Shown here: positions 45,601-56,103 of the stretch, piece by piece
How the letters are laid out: every line of letters starts with the position of its first letter
Position numbering within the stretch: position 1 is the stretch's first letter
From: Adineta vaga
Lineage: Eukaryota > Rotifera
Direction: 5' to 3'
Length of the DNA stretch: 64,000 bases
Assembly: GCA_021613535.1 (NCBI GenBank)
Contig: CP075497.1
Coordinates: 11,656,001-11,720,000, forward strand
Notes under the pieces: generated by a model
What the model saw: the letters and a program-made list of their open reading frames with translations, nothing else
Database searches by the model: none
What the model was told of the DNA's origin: nothing
Position numbers and translations under genes: made by a program

Positions 45601-48600
45601 ATGACTTCAAAAAATGCTCAACTTGCTCTGTATAAATCCTTTGCAGATGCATATAAGAAGGGTCATCCTGGAATGACAAAATATGTAATTGACTACTTAA
45701 ATATATCTTCAAATCATATCGAGTATTTTATTTTATAGGCATGTCATTACAATACTGAAATGGAATGGAAAAAAATTAAAACTAATGAACAATTAATTAA
45801 AACTGAAATAGAAAAATATCTAGAACTTGCTAAACAACCGGATAAAAAAGAAAATAACAATGAAGTAACTGCTAATAATACTTCAAAAGAAGAAAAATCA
45901 AGTACAATAAATGAACGAAAACGAACATTATCTTCGGATGATGAACATGAACCCTATGAAGTAGAACTCGAAGATAATGTTATTACCCCTGTTGAACCAA
46001 CATTTACTAAACGTGATTCAATAAAACATACGGAGTTCAATGATCCTAATAAACCATGGGTGGCTCTTTCACTCGCAAGAGCTCATGCACGAGCCGAAGC
46101 GCGTAATGCTAAAGTTCAAGCTCGACGTCTTGCTAGTGAAAATCGAATCAAAACTCCTGTACAAGAAGGTGTTATACAAGAAATCAAAGAGATTTCGGAA
46201 CGTATTGCTAGTTTAGTTCAAGTGAAAAATATGGGTTTATCAACAACGGATTCGAATCAAACATTAAAAAAATTACTTCAACAAAAAAAAGAACGTACTG
46301 CTGAATTAAGTCGTCTACAGTCGAAACAACGTTCATCAGCACGTTATCGTCAACGAAAGAAACGTTGTGTAGAATCCATTTGTGCTGCTGATCCGGAAGT
46401 AGCTGCTGAACTTTTAAAACTTTATAAACCTGCGACACTTCGCGTGCAAATCGATAATATTTGTCCTGATCTAATTCAAACTATTGAAGAAATTGCTCGA
46501 ATTGCTGGTGCAACTGATACCAATCCTCGATTAATTAATGTCGCACCATGTACATCATTAGATGATTTGAGAGTCAAAATAAAAGAACGTGGTTACGAAA
46601 TTCGACGATCATCATCATTTTATCGGTAAAGAAAAAGAAGATCAACAGCAATTTATTGATTTTTCTTTGTTTTTAGTTTGATTCCAACAGGAATTTTTAG
46701 TGAAGATGGAAAACGACATGTCACTTCGGAACTTGTTCGTCTTCGAAAACTCCAAGGAATTGAACAAACAAAACATGAAGGTAATACAATTTTGTACAAA
46801 TCGATTATTTCTCGATACAAATTGATTATTTAGATTGCCATTTTATTGTTGCAACTTTACAACATATTAAAGATTTAGCTGGAACATTTGGAAATGAATG
46901 TGTCTTTTATTTTATTCAAGATCGAAAGGCTTCTGTTCGAATTGGTCGACCATCAGCAAGAGGACATTCACCTTTCATTATGCATTTAGATTATCAAACA
47001 AGTACAGCAGATTCAACACCTCTACCACCCAGTGTTCCTTATCAATTAAAACCGACGTAGGTTCTATTTTTTTTAACATTAACTTTTGATTTCATTCATT
47101 CATTTCTAGAGTCTATGCTTCATGTGTTATTGATGATTCTGGTCTCGTTGGCTTTGCCGGTCCAACATATATATCAATACGATCAGCAAAACATGATCGA
47201 TTTAGTACTGAAAGTGATGATGTGGATTTCGATTGTATACTTAAATTAAAAGAATTTGAAAAAACTGCTCGAAATCATCTGGGAACGATCAAACCAATTA
47301 TAATTATGGGTGTTGATAATCTTGAATGGAATGATTATACACGTCTTCCATCAACTCTTACTTCAGCCATAAATAAATTTAAAAAATATAATCTTGATGC
47401 TCTTTTTATCATAACAGAAGCACCAGGTCAAACAGCATTCAATGTTGTTGAACGACGTTTAGCATCGTTGGCAAAAGATTTAACTGGTTTAGTTTTACCA
47501 TATGATTATTTTGGTACACATTTGAATATTAGTGGTGTAACGATTGATGCTGAACTAGAAAAAATTAATTTTAAAAAAACCGGTGAAGTCCTCGGAGAAG
47601 TCTGGAGTATGGATATGATTGATCAACATCCGGTTGTTGCAGAATATATTGATCCACCAGAATCGGTTGATGATACACTTCGATTAATTGATAGTCAATT
47701 TACATTAGATGCAATTATTGATGAGTAAGTTGTAATTGGATCTATTTCACAATTTACTAAGATATATTATTGATATGAATAGAATTTGTGATGAAGAAGA
47801 AGAAACACCACTTCATCTTCGTATTGCTAGTGGTCGATCTGCTCCATCTAGACATTTAGTTCTTGATACTCCTGCAAAACCAATTGATACTACTATCGAT
47901 GAGTAAGTTTTCTTTTTTTGATTTCTCATTTTCTACATGATTGATTATTTTAGATATTGGTGTGCAACACATGTATTTCAAACTCAATACTCCATACAAA
48001 TAATTCGTTGTACAAAACCAGAATGTTGTGGTCCATGGCGTTCCAATTATATTCAAGTATTTCCACATCGTTTTCTTCCACCACCTGTTCCCTTCGATCG
48101 TTCATCAGATGGTGTTCGTTTAGCTGAACTTGAATCTTCAATTGCTACAACAAATCCCATCTCACCTTATTACGGCACTTTATTTCAACGTATACAATTT
48201 CATGGTATCGTTATGCAAGGAACCAATAATTTACTTTTACCGTTTGATTCTTATTGTCCATCTGTACAAACGAAACTTCATTCTCGAGTATGTTCAATCT
48301 GTAAACAATATATTCCATCTGCTACTCGTTTACGTAATCATTACAAAGTTCATCAACAACGATATGCTTTGAATTCAATTGATTATAAATTTCATAAAGA
48401 TGAAGAATTAATTGATGAACCAGATCCAATTGAACCAATAACAATTCTTCCATGTCAAACTAATCCAAGTCTCAATGGTGTTTCTCTTTTTTCTGATATG
48501 GCCGAATGGCTTAAATCAGATTTCGAAGTTGATCCTGTAGTTGAATCCAAACCCAAATCATCAGCTACAATTGCAAATGCAATGATTCGAAGAGAAAGAC

Positions 48601-48914
48601 AATTACAAGAAGCTGCAGCAGCAGCAATTGGTATAAGTCCAAATGACATCGGAAAACTAACATCAGTTGAACCTGTAGCAACAATATCTGTTGATAATGC
48701 ATTAACAACATCAACAACAACAAATGAAATAATATCTTTGGATGAAATTAAAACTGAATGTGAAATAGTTGATACGAGTACAGATAATACAAATGTTATT
48801 GATGCAATGGAACATTTAGTGGTTACAGATGATAGAACAGATTCAACTAGTGATCAAAATGATAACTTTTTGAATCAATATGATGATCTCAGTGATCTTA
48901 TTGATCAAATTTAG
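45601..48914 (+). CDS. 997-residue C2H2 protein of unknown function, possibly transposase-derived
   Basis: Seven exons (45601-45684, 45739-46625, 46677-46780, 46834-47056, 47110-47724, 47783-47902, 47954-48914) with consistent phases. The N-terminal third is basic with coiled-coil (LKKLLQQKKERTAELSRL; RSSARYRQRKKR). The central region IGRPSARGHSPFIMHLDY, KPIIIMGVDN, LDALFIITEAPGQTAFNVVE and RRLASLAKDLTGLVLPYDYF resembles a family I remember as widespread, uncharacterised proteins of corals, molluscs and other invertebrates. Its D..., N-x-x-E-R-R and E-L-E-K spacing recalls RNase H-fold DDE transposases. CSICKQYIPSATRLRNHYKV plus H gives one C2H2 finger (Cys791, Cys794, His807, His811). The final 150 residues are acidic and Ser/Thr-rich. 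The introns and lone intact copy suggest a host gene rather than an active element. Confidence 0.6.
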
Positions 48915-49049
48915 TGTGAATGACTACTTTATTGTTAAGTTTGTTTTACTTTTCTTGTTTTTGAAGAAAATATACAATCGTAGAACTAATAAATACAGAC
49001 AAAACAATCTATTAATGGATTTAATTTGATCATAAAAGTATACAAGTTC
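48915..49049. other. Short tail-to-tail spacer
   Basis: 135 bases shared by the 3' ends of two convergent genes. Confidence 0.5.
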
Positions 49050-50298
49050 TTATGATTCATCAAAACATGCACATTCTCTTCGTTGACACCGATCACGTAG
49101 ATCAGATTGATAACATTTGAATAAAGTTGTCCATGCTCGTTCAACTGTATGACCAAAAATCGGATTATCAGGTGTTGATTTAAAAACTAAAGAACGAGTA
49201 TCACGATGAAGCCAATGAGAACTATTTGCCTAAGAAGATTCAACGATACAAATTTGAATACCCAAATAACAAAAATTTTTCTTACGGTAAGAAGATCATA
49301 CAGGTATTTATAAATATGAAATGGCCGCTTGTGAATTCGTTTCTTACTAACAAGAAATTGACCACGAAATGCAATCTTAAAATACAAAATTAAAGTATTT
49401 TACGTATAGAATTTTCATTATTATGAGAATGTTTGAAAGAAAAATATATTCTCATTTGTTAGAACTACTCGGTAAATATAGCAGCGTCGTGATCTCTTCG
49501 GTACACCTCTAAGCGAATATCTTTAAAGAATGATCTTTCTCTCATAATAAATCTTACTGCTTGTCCTCCCGGTGGGCATAAGGTTTGTTCCACTAGCGCC
49601 CAGATCTGTACCAATCTTGGAAAGTTTCCTGTAAAATGTGTACCACAATCAATTGTAACTATCATACTAGGATGAACTAATGGCATATAACCAACAGATG
49701 AATTAAATTGATTTTCTAATCGATCAGAATACCAATCAGCTAAACCTTTATCAGTAAGACCTTCAACACCCGCTTGAGAAAAGATTGTATGATTCGCAAG
49801 AATCTGATAATGTTCAATAATATGATAAAGATAAGTTGCACCTTCTCGACCTAAATTTGGTAGAAACTGAATAATATCAGCATCAAGAAGAATTTTCAAA
49901 ACTTGATTATTAATTTTTGAATTTTTGTTATAAACAATCACACGTGGATGAAGTTTTCTTAACTTAACAGTATTTCTTAAATCACGAATATATTGAGCAA
50001 CATAATCCACATCTTCCGAATAATAACTAATGACAATATCAAATGAATTTGAAGTTAAAATTAAATCATTATAAGTATTAATTTCATTCGATTTGAAATA
50101 TAAAAGTGTAGCATGTTTATTCGTATATTTCAATTCACTACGCCATTTATTAAAATAAATAACTAGATTAATTAATGCAATAATAAAACATGTCATAATT
50201 ATGAAATATTGTTTGGAGAGATGTTTAAATGATGATCGAATGGATCTAGTTTTCATTATTAGTCGACGAGAAAGACAATAATGAAATAAAAAACACAT
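49050..50298 (-). CDS. Type II membrane protein with DUF3431-like domain
   Basis: Exons 50298-49507, 49375-49286 and 49229-49050 give 353 residues. A basic cytoplasmic tail precedes one transmembrane helix (YFIIMTCFIIALINLVIYF), the layout of a Golgi type II protein. The lumenal part has FDIVISYYSEDVDYVAQYI, VIVYNKNS, LPNLGREGATYLYHIIEHY, HTIFSQAG and RGQFLVSKKRI, which fit the DUF3431 family (glycosyltransferase-like, function unknown). The first intron was placed at GAG|GTGTAC because that is the donor near the end of exon 1 that joins in phase to IAFRGQF; reading on would stop nearby after IFTE. A second ATG at 50256 is an alternative start. Confidence 0.65.
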
Positions 50299-51361
50299 TG
50301 AAAAATTCAGTGTAAAGTTTTCGGATTGTTCATCATGGAAACAATGTCAAATGAACTACTCTTGAATATAAGTAGAGAAGATATTCTGACGGATAGGAAA
50401 GATGAACTCAACGTAGGAATGAAATCTTTTTTTTCTCACAAGGAAAAAAGAATAATGTCAAGGCGAAAGAAAGAAATCTTTTTCTTGCTTATGAAAGATG
50501 GCACAAAATGATTCATCCGCTTAGAAACATCGAGGGATGGCTTTACATCTCTCAACACGAGCTTTTTCTTCCTTGGAATGCACTTTTTCTTCTGAAAAAG
50601 GTCGCTACTTCTCCGTCTAACAGAATAATTATCAGTAAGATTAATAAAGGCTTTTGTCAAACCAACAAAGATTTATATTAAATAGAATATTATGACTGAT
50701 AGCATGAAAAATTCCTTAGAAAACATGTAAAAAGAAATCGATATATTAACTATGATTGAGAATGAATGTATTCAGAGAACTGTCGAAGAAGATGAGTAAA
50801 AATAGGTTTTCTTCTATCATGTTTTAATCGAAACGATAATTAAGATAAATTTAATGTTACACATGAATTTCAACAAGACTATTATTAGTTTTCTTTTTCT
50901 TTTCCAATAAGGATCATCGCTATTATGAATGCTTAGAATGATATAGATAATTAATGATGCAAATAATAAAATAATAGAAATTGAAACTAAGAATACTGAC
51001 ACAATACTATGCGGTATAAGGTTTCATGGCATTAATTCTCATGTAGAAGATTCCAAAAGTTACTTTTCTTTCCAAGAAATTCATATGAAACGAGATGAAA
51101 AGCGCGAATCACAATGAATGTATAAAACATAGATTTACTTACCTCTCTTCCTCATCTAGTCAACGGATATACAAAATATTTGTTTTCTTTCTTATCTCAC
51201 TAGCGATCGATTTACTTTTTTCGTTATCTTTTGCAATAGATATCATAACTATTGTCTATTATTTCTAACTGGTGAATCTTTGACATCGATAATTCAATAC
51301 TGAACAATAACTTTGTTCTTTATTTATTCGAAATAAACAAATAGATAAACTGCGAGACTTG
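50299..51361. other. Intergenic, about 1.1 kb
   Basis: AT-rich, holds the promoter of the DUF3431-like gene and the 3' UTR of the next minus-strand gene. Overlapping short basic open frames on both strands near 50330-50660 are not supported. Confidence 0.4.
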
Positions 51362-52426
51362 TCATACATGAATTATATATGGATGTTTTAATTTCGTTTT
51401 TAGTGATATTGGTGCGTATGGATCAAGAATAGTTTTCATATGTTTTGTAAAATTTGATTGATTTAATGTAGATTTTATTGCAATATCAATTTGATTATTG
51501 TATAATTTAACATTTTTTCGACAATAAGAAAAACACGAATGACCAAGAAAACCATATTCATAGGCAATTTTATCAGTGACAGGAATTTGAATTCCAAGTG
51601 ATCGAACTAATTCACGTTCAATATAAATAACATCCCAAAAATCAACTTCAACAAGTACATAATCAAATGAAAGAAGTAATTGTGAAAGTGCGGTTAAACT
51701 ACATCCATAGAATGGCCCATTAATCGTCCATAAAGATGGTTTCCAATCATTCTTTGTTGTCGAATTATAGATTGGTTTGAAAATAACAGGTGGTGGAAAA
51801 ACAGGATTGAATTCTGTATGAATTATTTGCGGTCGATAGCCAGCTTGAAGAATATTTTCAAGTACAGAACATTCATATGAATCAATATCTAATTTGAGAA
51901 CAGTGAATTGTTTTGAAATGTTATATTTTTGAAGAATATCTTGTACAATTGTTTCACTCCAGATAAAATCATGTGTAAGACGAATATTTGTTCGATTTGG
52001 ATATGCAGAAAAAAAGATCGGATTACGATTTGGATCAATTAGAAGTGCACCGAATGATGAATTAATAGTAGTAAGAATAGGATAAGTTGGATCATAACGA
52101 CCACCATTCCATGATGCAGCACCAATATTAAGAAGAAAAGGGACTATGGGAGAAATATGTTGAACAAGATCAATAAGTTGCCATGCATCAGATGAAAGTT
52201 TATCAGTCGGACATGGACCACAAAAACCATGATCACGATTAACATATAACGGTCTTTTAATTCTTTGTTCTGGTGTATACCAAACTCGAACTGGTGTCCA
52301 AATTAGAGCAATTCGTTTTTGTTGAAAAATAAAATATCCGAAAAAGATGACTGCTATAAGAATACATCCATATCCGAGGACTTTTTGACAAGTACGTATC
52401 GGTCGTTGTTCGTAAAATAAATACAT
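51362..52426 (-). CDS. FkbM-like methyltransferase, type II membrane protein
   Basis: Single exon, 354 residues. A short N-terminal tail and one hydrophobic helix (LGYGCILIAVIFFGYFIF, about 18-35) predict a type II membrane protein. The rest has FLLNIGAASWNGG and ALLIDPNRNPIFFSAYP, then FTVLKLDIDSYECSVLENIL and RPQIIHTEFNPVFPPP, an arrangement that fits the FkbM family of S-adenosylmethionine-dependent methyltransferases (the KLDIDSYE strand is characteristic). Six or so cysteines in the C-terminal third (FCGPCP, GHSCFSYC) may form disulfides in the Golgi lumen. The substrate is unknown, perhaps a glycan. Lack of introns sets it apart from most neighbours. Confidence 0.6.
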   Translation of the reverse strand: MYLFYEQRPIRTCQKVLGYGCILIAVIFFGYFIFQQKRIALIWTPVRVWYTPEQRIKRPLYVNRDHGFCGPCPTDKLSSDAWQLIDLVQHISPIVPFLLNIGAASWNGGRYDPTYPILTTINSSFGALLIDPNRNPIFFSAYPNRTNIRLTHDFIWSETIVQDILQKYNISKQFTVLKLDIDSYECSVLENILQAGYRPQIIHTEFNPVFPPPVIFKPIYNSTTKNDWKPSLWTINGPFYGCSLTALSQLLLSFDYVLVEVDFWDVIYIERELVRSLGIQIPVTDKIAYEYGFLGHSCFSYCRKNVKLYNNQIDIAIKSTLNQSNFTKHMKTILDPYAPISLKTKLKHPYIIHV

Positions 52427-53457
52427 GTTGTCCTCAATGAATATAGTACGACTTTAACTGTCAATTATTTTTGCATATTTACGTATATTATCGATTCTGT
52501 AGAAAAAAAAAAGATTAAAGATCAGGACTTCATAGTTACATTACAGTACAGGAGAGAAAGAGAATTGAGGGTAATACCAGAATGAAAGAAAATTCTGATT
52601 GATCTAAAATGTCGTTATATGGTGAAAGGTGCTTTTTTTAAATATGGAATCTTGCGTTCTTCGATTCAAGATGATTTTTGCATAAGTTGAGTTTTTAATC
52701 AACTGGTTCGAGACGAAGAAGAAGAAAATAGAAGACATACTACTTTTTCTCCAATGTATTTGATAATTCGAATCATCTCTGTAATATACATTTATATGTC
52801 TATGATCGAATTAAGTATAATATATGTATTAGCTACGTTGATAAAGATTCGATAAAGTTGTCACGAAAAACAGCGTCATTCGTAACAACATATAGTAGAA
52901 TATTCTGCTACTACTTCTAAATATCGAAGACAAGTTTTTAATAAATGATCTAAAGTATTATGATCGTACAAAACCTAAATTCTAATCATATATTCAGAAG
53001 AATATTTGCTAGGTGAATTCAATCAATTGATATCAAGAATACAAAAGTCAGACGAAATACATTTATTCGATTAGTAATCAAAATAATAAAACAGTTTGAA
53101 TAACTCTCTTTTATTAGAAATCAAAGCTTCTAGAAGAAATCCGATAGTACGCGTAACATAAACTTGGTAAACTAGCAAGTCGATTTTTCCATCAAACATC
53201 TACATCAAATATCCGGTAATCTCCAACAACAAAAAAACTTCTACCATAAGCCATATACTTTTGCAATATAAAAAAAATAAACTATAAATACTGCCGAGAG
53301 AGGAAAGAATGAAGTTGATAAAGATTATAAATAATGGATTCTTCCAAGTAACAAAATACACCTGTTTAAAAATTTCTTTTTTCGTTATAGACTGTATAAA
53401 TAGCGAATTCAACATCATCGAATTTCAGCTAGAAGTACAAGCGAATAAAATACTACA
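52427..53457. other. Divergent intergenic region, about 1 kb
   Basis: AT-rich promoter region between a minus-strand and a plus-strand gene; no further feature recognised. Confidence 0.45.
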
Positions 53458-54365
53458 ATGTTGTCACGTTTATTTGGACATCAAAAATCAATAATTCGAT
53501 CATACTCATCTGCAACGGATAAATCTTCAAATAATAAGGAATTCACCGATTATTCATCTGCTATTAAACTAGAAGAATCTAGTAAAATAATCAGAATATT
53601 TCTTTCCTATGAATTTTCTGTTTTATTTTAGCAATTCGTTTACAAAATGCTCAACGAAAATGCTTCACTGAATTTATTACAATTCTATCAAATTCGTCAA
53701 TAGAATTGGAAAAATGGAAACAAAAATGGCATCAATTCTATGAAAAACATCAATATGATGAAGAAATTCTTGAGAATCTTTGGGAACTTTTTGATGCTTG
53801 TATTCTATCAATGGATATTCGAGTCGAAGAAACCAATCTATCAATGCAAGAATTAATCGATGTTCGAGATTCTATACCTACATCACACAAAAATCAATCA
53901 TTAAAATCTAAAATTAATCAAGCACAAGTAGATGTTAATGAACTTGATAAAGAATTAAATCATTTGAAGGAAAATGAACTTAAACTTAGAAGAAAAATAC
54001 AATCTTCAAGTAATATAACGATCCCAAAAGATCTCGATCGACAACGAACTAAACTTCAAAAACAAATAACGAAGAAACAAAAATTATTAAATGAAGCAAT
54101 AGTAAAATTTGATAGAAAACAAATCAAACTTTATGAACAAAGTCAAAAGAATGAATTAACACGATGTGCTTTACTCAAAGAAAAACTTGAGGAATTTGTT
54201 GATATATTACATATTGAATCCGATGATTTTAATCAAATATTTAACGATTTTAATCCGGAAGAAGAACTCGAACAATGGCGACAAAATACTTATCCTCAAG
54301 ATATGGAACAAACGAGTGATTCGCAAAAGATTCTCAAAGAAGAAGAAACTGGTATACCTGTTTAA
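53458..54365 (+). CDS. Coiled-coil protein, possibly BAR-domain (CIBAR/FAM92-like)
   Basis: Exons 53458-53581 and 53632-54365 give 285 residues. The first 20 residues (MLSRLFGHQKSIIRSYSS) are basic, Ser/Arg-rich and lack acidic residues, like a mitochondrial presequence. The rest is almost wholly helical: SSIELEKWKQKWHQFYEK, LKSKINQAQVDVNELDKELN, RQRTKLQKQITKKQKLLNEA and VKFDRKQIKLYEQ. It ends EEELEQWRQNTYPQD and an acidic tail. Length, helical content and the late F-x-R-x-Q-I and E-x-W-R-x-x-x-Y elements are reminiscent of FAM92/CIBAR, which has a BAR domain and acts at mitochondria and cilia. The resemblance is weak and I would not name the gene. Confidence 0.45.
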
Positions 54366-55243
54366 CAAACAAATGGCTATATTCTTAATAAAGATATCAT
54401 TGTAAATGATAAAAAGACTCGATTTTTCTAATGCAAGAATAAAATATGAACATGTACGCAGACTCGATTTTCCTCTAACTTCAAATTTATATTAGGTGGA
54501 ATTGAGTATTTTTCTTTTCTTTTTCGAGATTTCGTTTTATAATTCAACGAAAAATTCTAGCATTTGAAATATCGATTGGTGACGATACGATGAGTATGAA
54601 CAAAACGAAATAATTTCTCACATCTTTTTTTGTGCTAATAACCAATTCAACATATCCATAATTTCAATTCTCTACATTTTCGGTATGCAGCTGTTGCTAT
54701 ATATTCGTATCTGAACCCAGCCGGGTTAAAAAAAACGTGGACCCGCACTTCCTTAACGAACAAACAATACGTTTTATCAAAAGAAAAAATGAAATTAAAA
54801 CGTTCGATAAGTATTTCTCGATAAAACCAAACAGAAATTCATTTCTTCTAACCAATCTATTATCGAAAATCAAGAAAACTCATTAGATATCCTTGACATT
54901 TAATATTCTTTATCTATAACTAAACAAAATCCATCAATAATATCGATGAAACTATATTCTTGACAAGCTAATCAACATCTATCATCAATTCATTTAACAA
55001 ACATTTCTAATTAATTATTTATTTTCCAAGAAAAAAAAGATAAATATATATATTTATATCCCATCACTCTTTCACATATACAATTCACATAAATAATCTA
55101 TCTGACTTTTTTTGATGGCAAAAGAAAAACGAATACAATTTGTATCAATCAATTCATCCATAAGAATAAGAAAAAAGAAAACTAAACGAGAAATAATATT
55201 TATAAGAAGAGAAAAAAAAACGTTTTGTTCTATATAAAACAGT
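54366..55243. other. Convergent intergenic region
   Basis: About 880 bases between 3' ends. A short GC-richer patch at 54715-54755 stands out (CCCAGCCGGGTT...GTGGACCCGCAC). No gene seen. Confidence 0.4.
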
Positions 55244-55753
55244 TTACATTCGTTTGGAAAGAATGGAAAGTGCATGAGCATCGATACGAGCTTGTTCTTC
55301 ACGTAAGTGATTTAATGCTTGATCAATGAAACGATGATCTTTCTTTCCTAATTGACTTTTTCGTTTAGATTTATTTTCCTTTGTTCGATAAGTCGATGTT
55401 CCATTCAATCGTTTTCGACCTTGATCTAAATAGATTCTCATTTCATAAACAATAACAAAAAAGTCGTCTGAACAAACTTTGACTAGTTTTAGACAATGAA
55501 CTCGTATTATCTTCAAAGACATCATCATCAAACATTGAATCATCTTCAAATAATGATTCTATGAAAAAAGAAAATCTTGAATAAATTAAGATTTATAAAA
55601 ATGATTAATTCTACCTGATGATGTCGATGTTGAATGAGATTGATTATCTTTTAATTCTCCAATATCAAAATTTAAATCAATAGCTGAATCATTTTTTAAA
55701 CGTTTATTTTCATTTGTTAAATCATTTAAAGTTCGTTTAGTATTTGTTGACAT
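55244..55753 (-). CDS. Small orphan basic protein, 133 residues
   Basis: Minus-strand exons 55753-55615, 55558-55478 and 55425-55244. The second intron uses a GTTTGT donor, as elsewhere in this window. The product starts MSTNTKRTLNDLTNENKRLK, has an acidic middle (LFEDDSMFDDDVFED), then a basic stretch (KENKSKRKSQLGKKDHRF) and a helical end DQALNHLREEQARIDAHALS. The charge pattern suggests a nuclear protein. Family not recognised. Its ATG is 350 bases after the kinase D stop codon. Confidence 0.5.
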
Positions 55754-56103
55754 CTGAAATTTAATAAAAAGATTACACATCTAGACAAGAAGAAATACTC
55801 CCCAGAATTATATTGACAAAGAGAGAGAGAGAGAGATAAACAAACAAATGACGAACGAAAAAGAAAACGACTAGTTCCAATAGAATATCAACAGGTATAG
55901 AGAAAGATTCACTAGAAATAAAACGACTAAAATATAGAAGAAAAGAAAGAACGAAAGAAATGATTATGACTAATTCTCATGCCAATTGCATTATTCACGC
56001 GGCTTGTTTTGTTTAACTTTTTATGCGTAGTTTCCTTTTGCTTGTATCTGATGTAATACAAAAGAAAGAACGAAGTTGTTTTTTTTTGTATGAATTTAAT
56101 TGA
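55754..56103. other. Intergenic with GA run
   Basis: 350 bases with a (GA)n run at about 55819-55836; promoter of the small orphan gene and 3' UTR of protein kinase D. Confidence 0.4.

Noticed and set aside
50326-50660. Overlapping Lys/Arg-rich open frames on both strands
   Set aside because: Low-complexity, unrecognised, no splice context.
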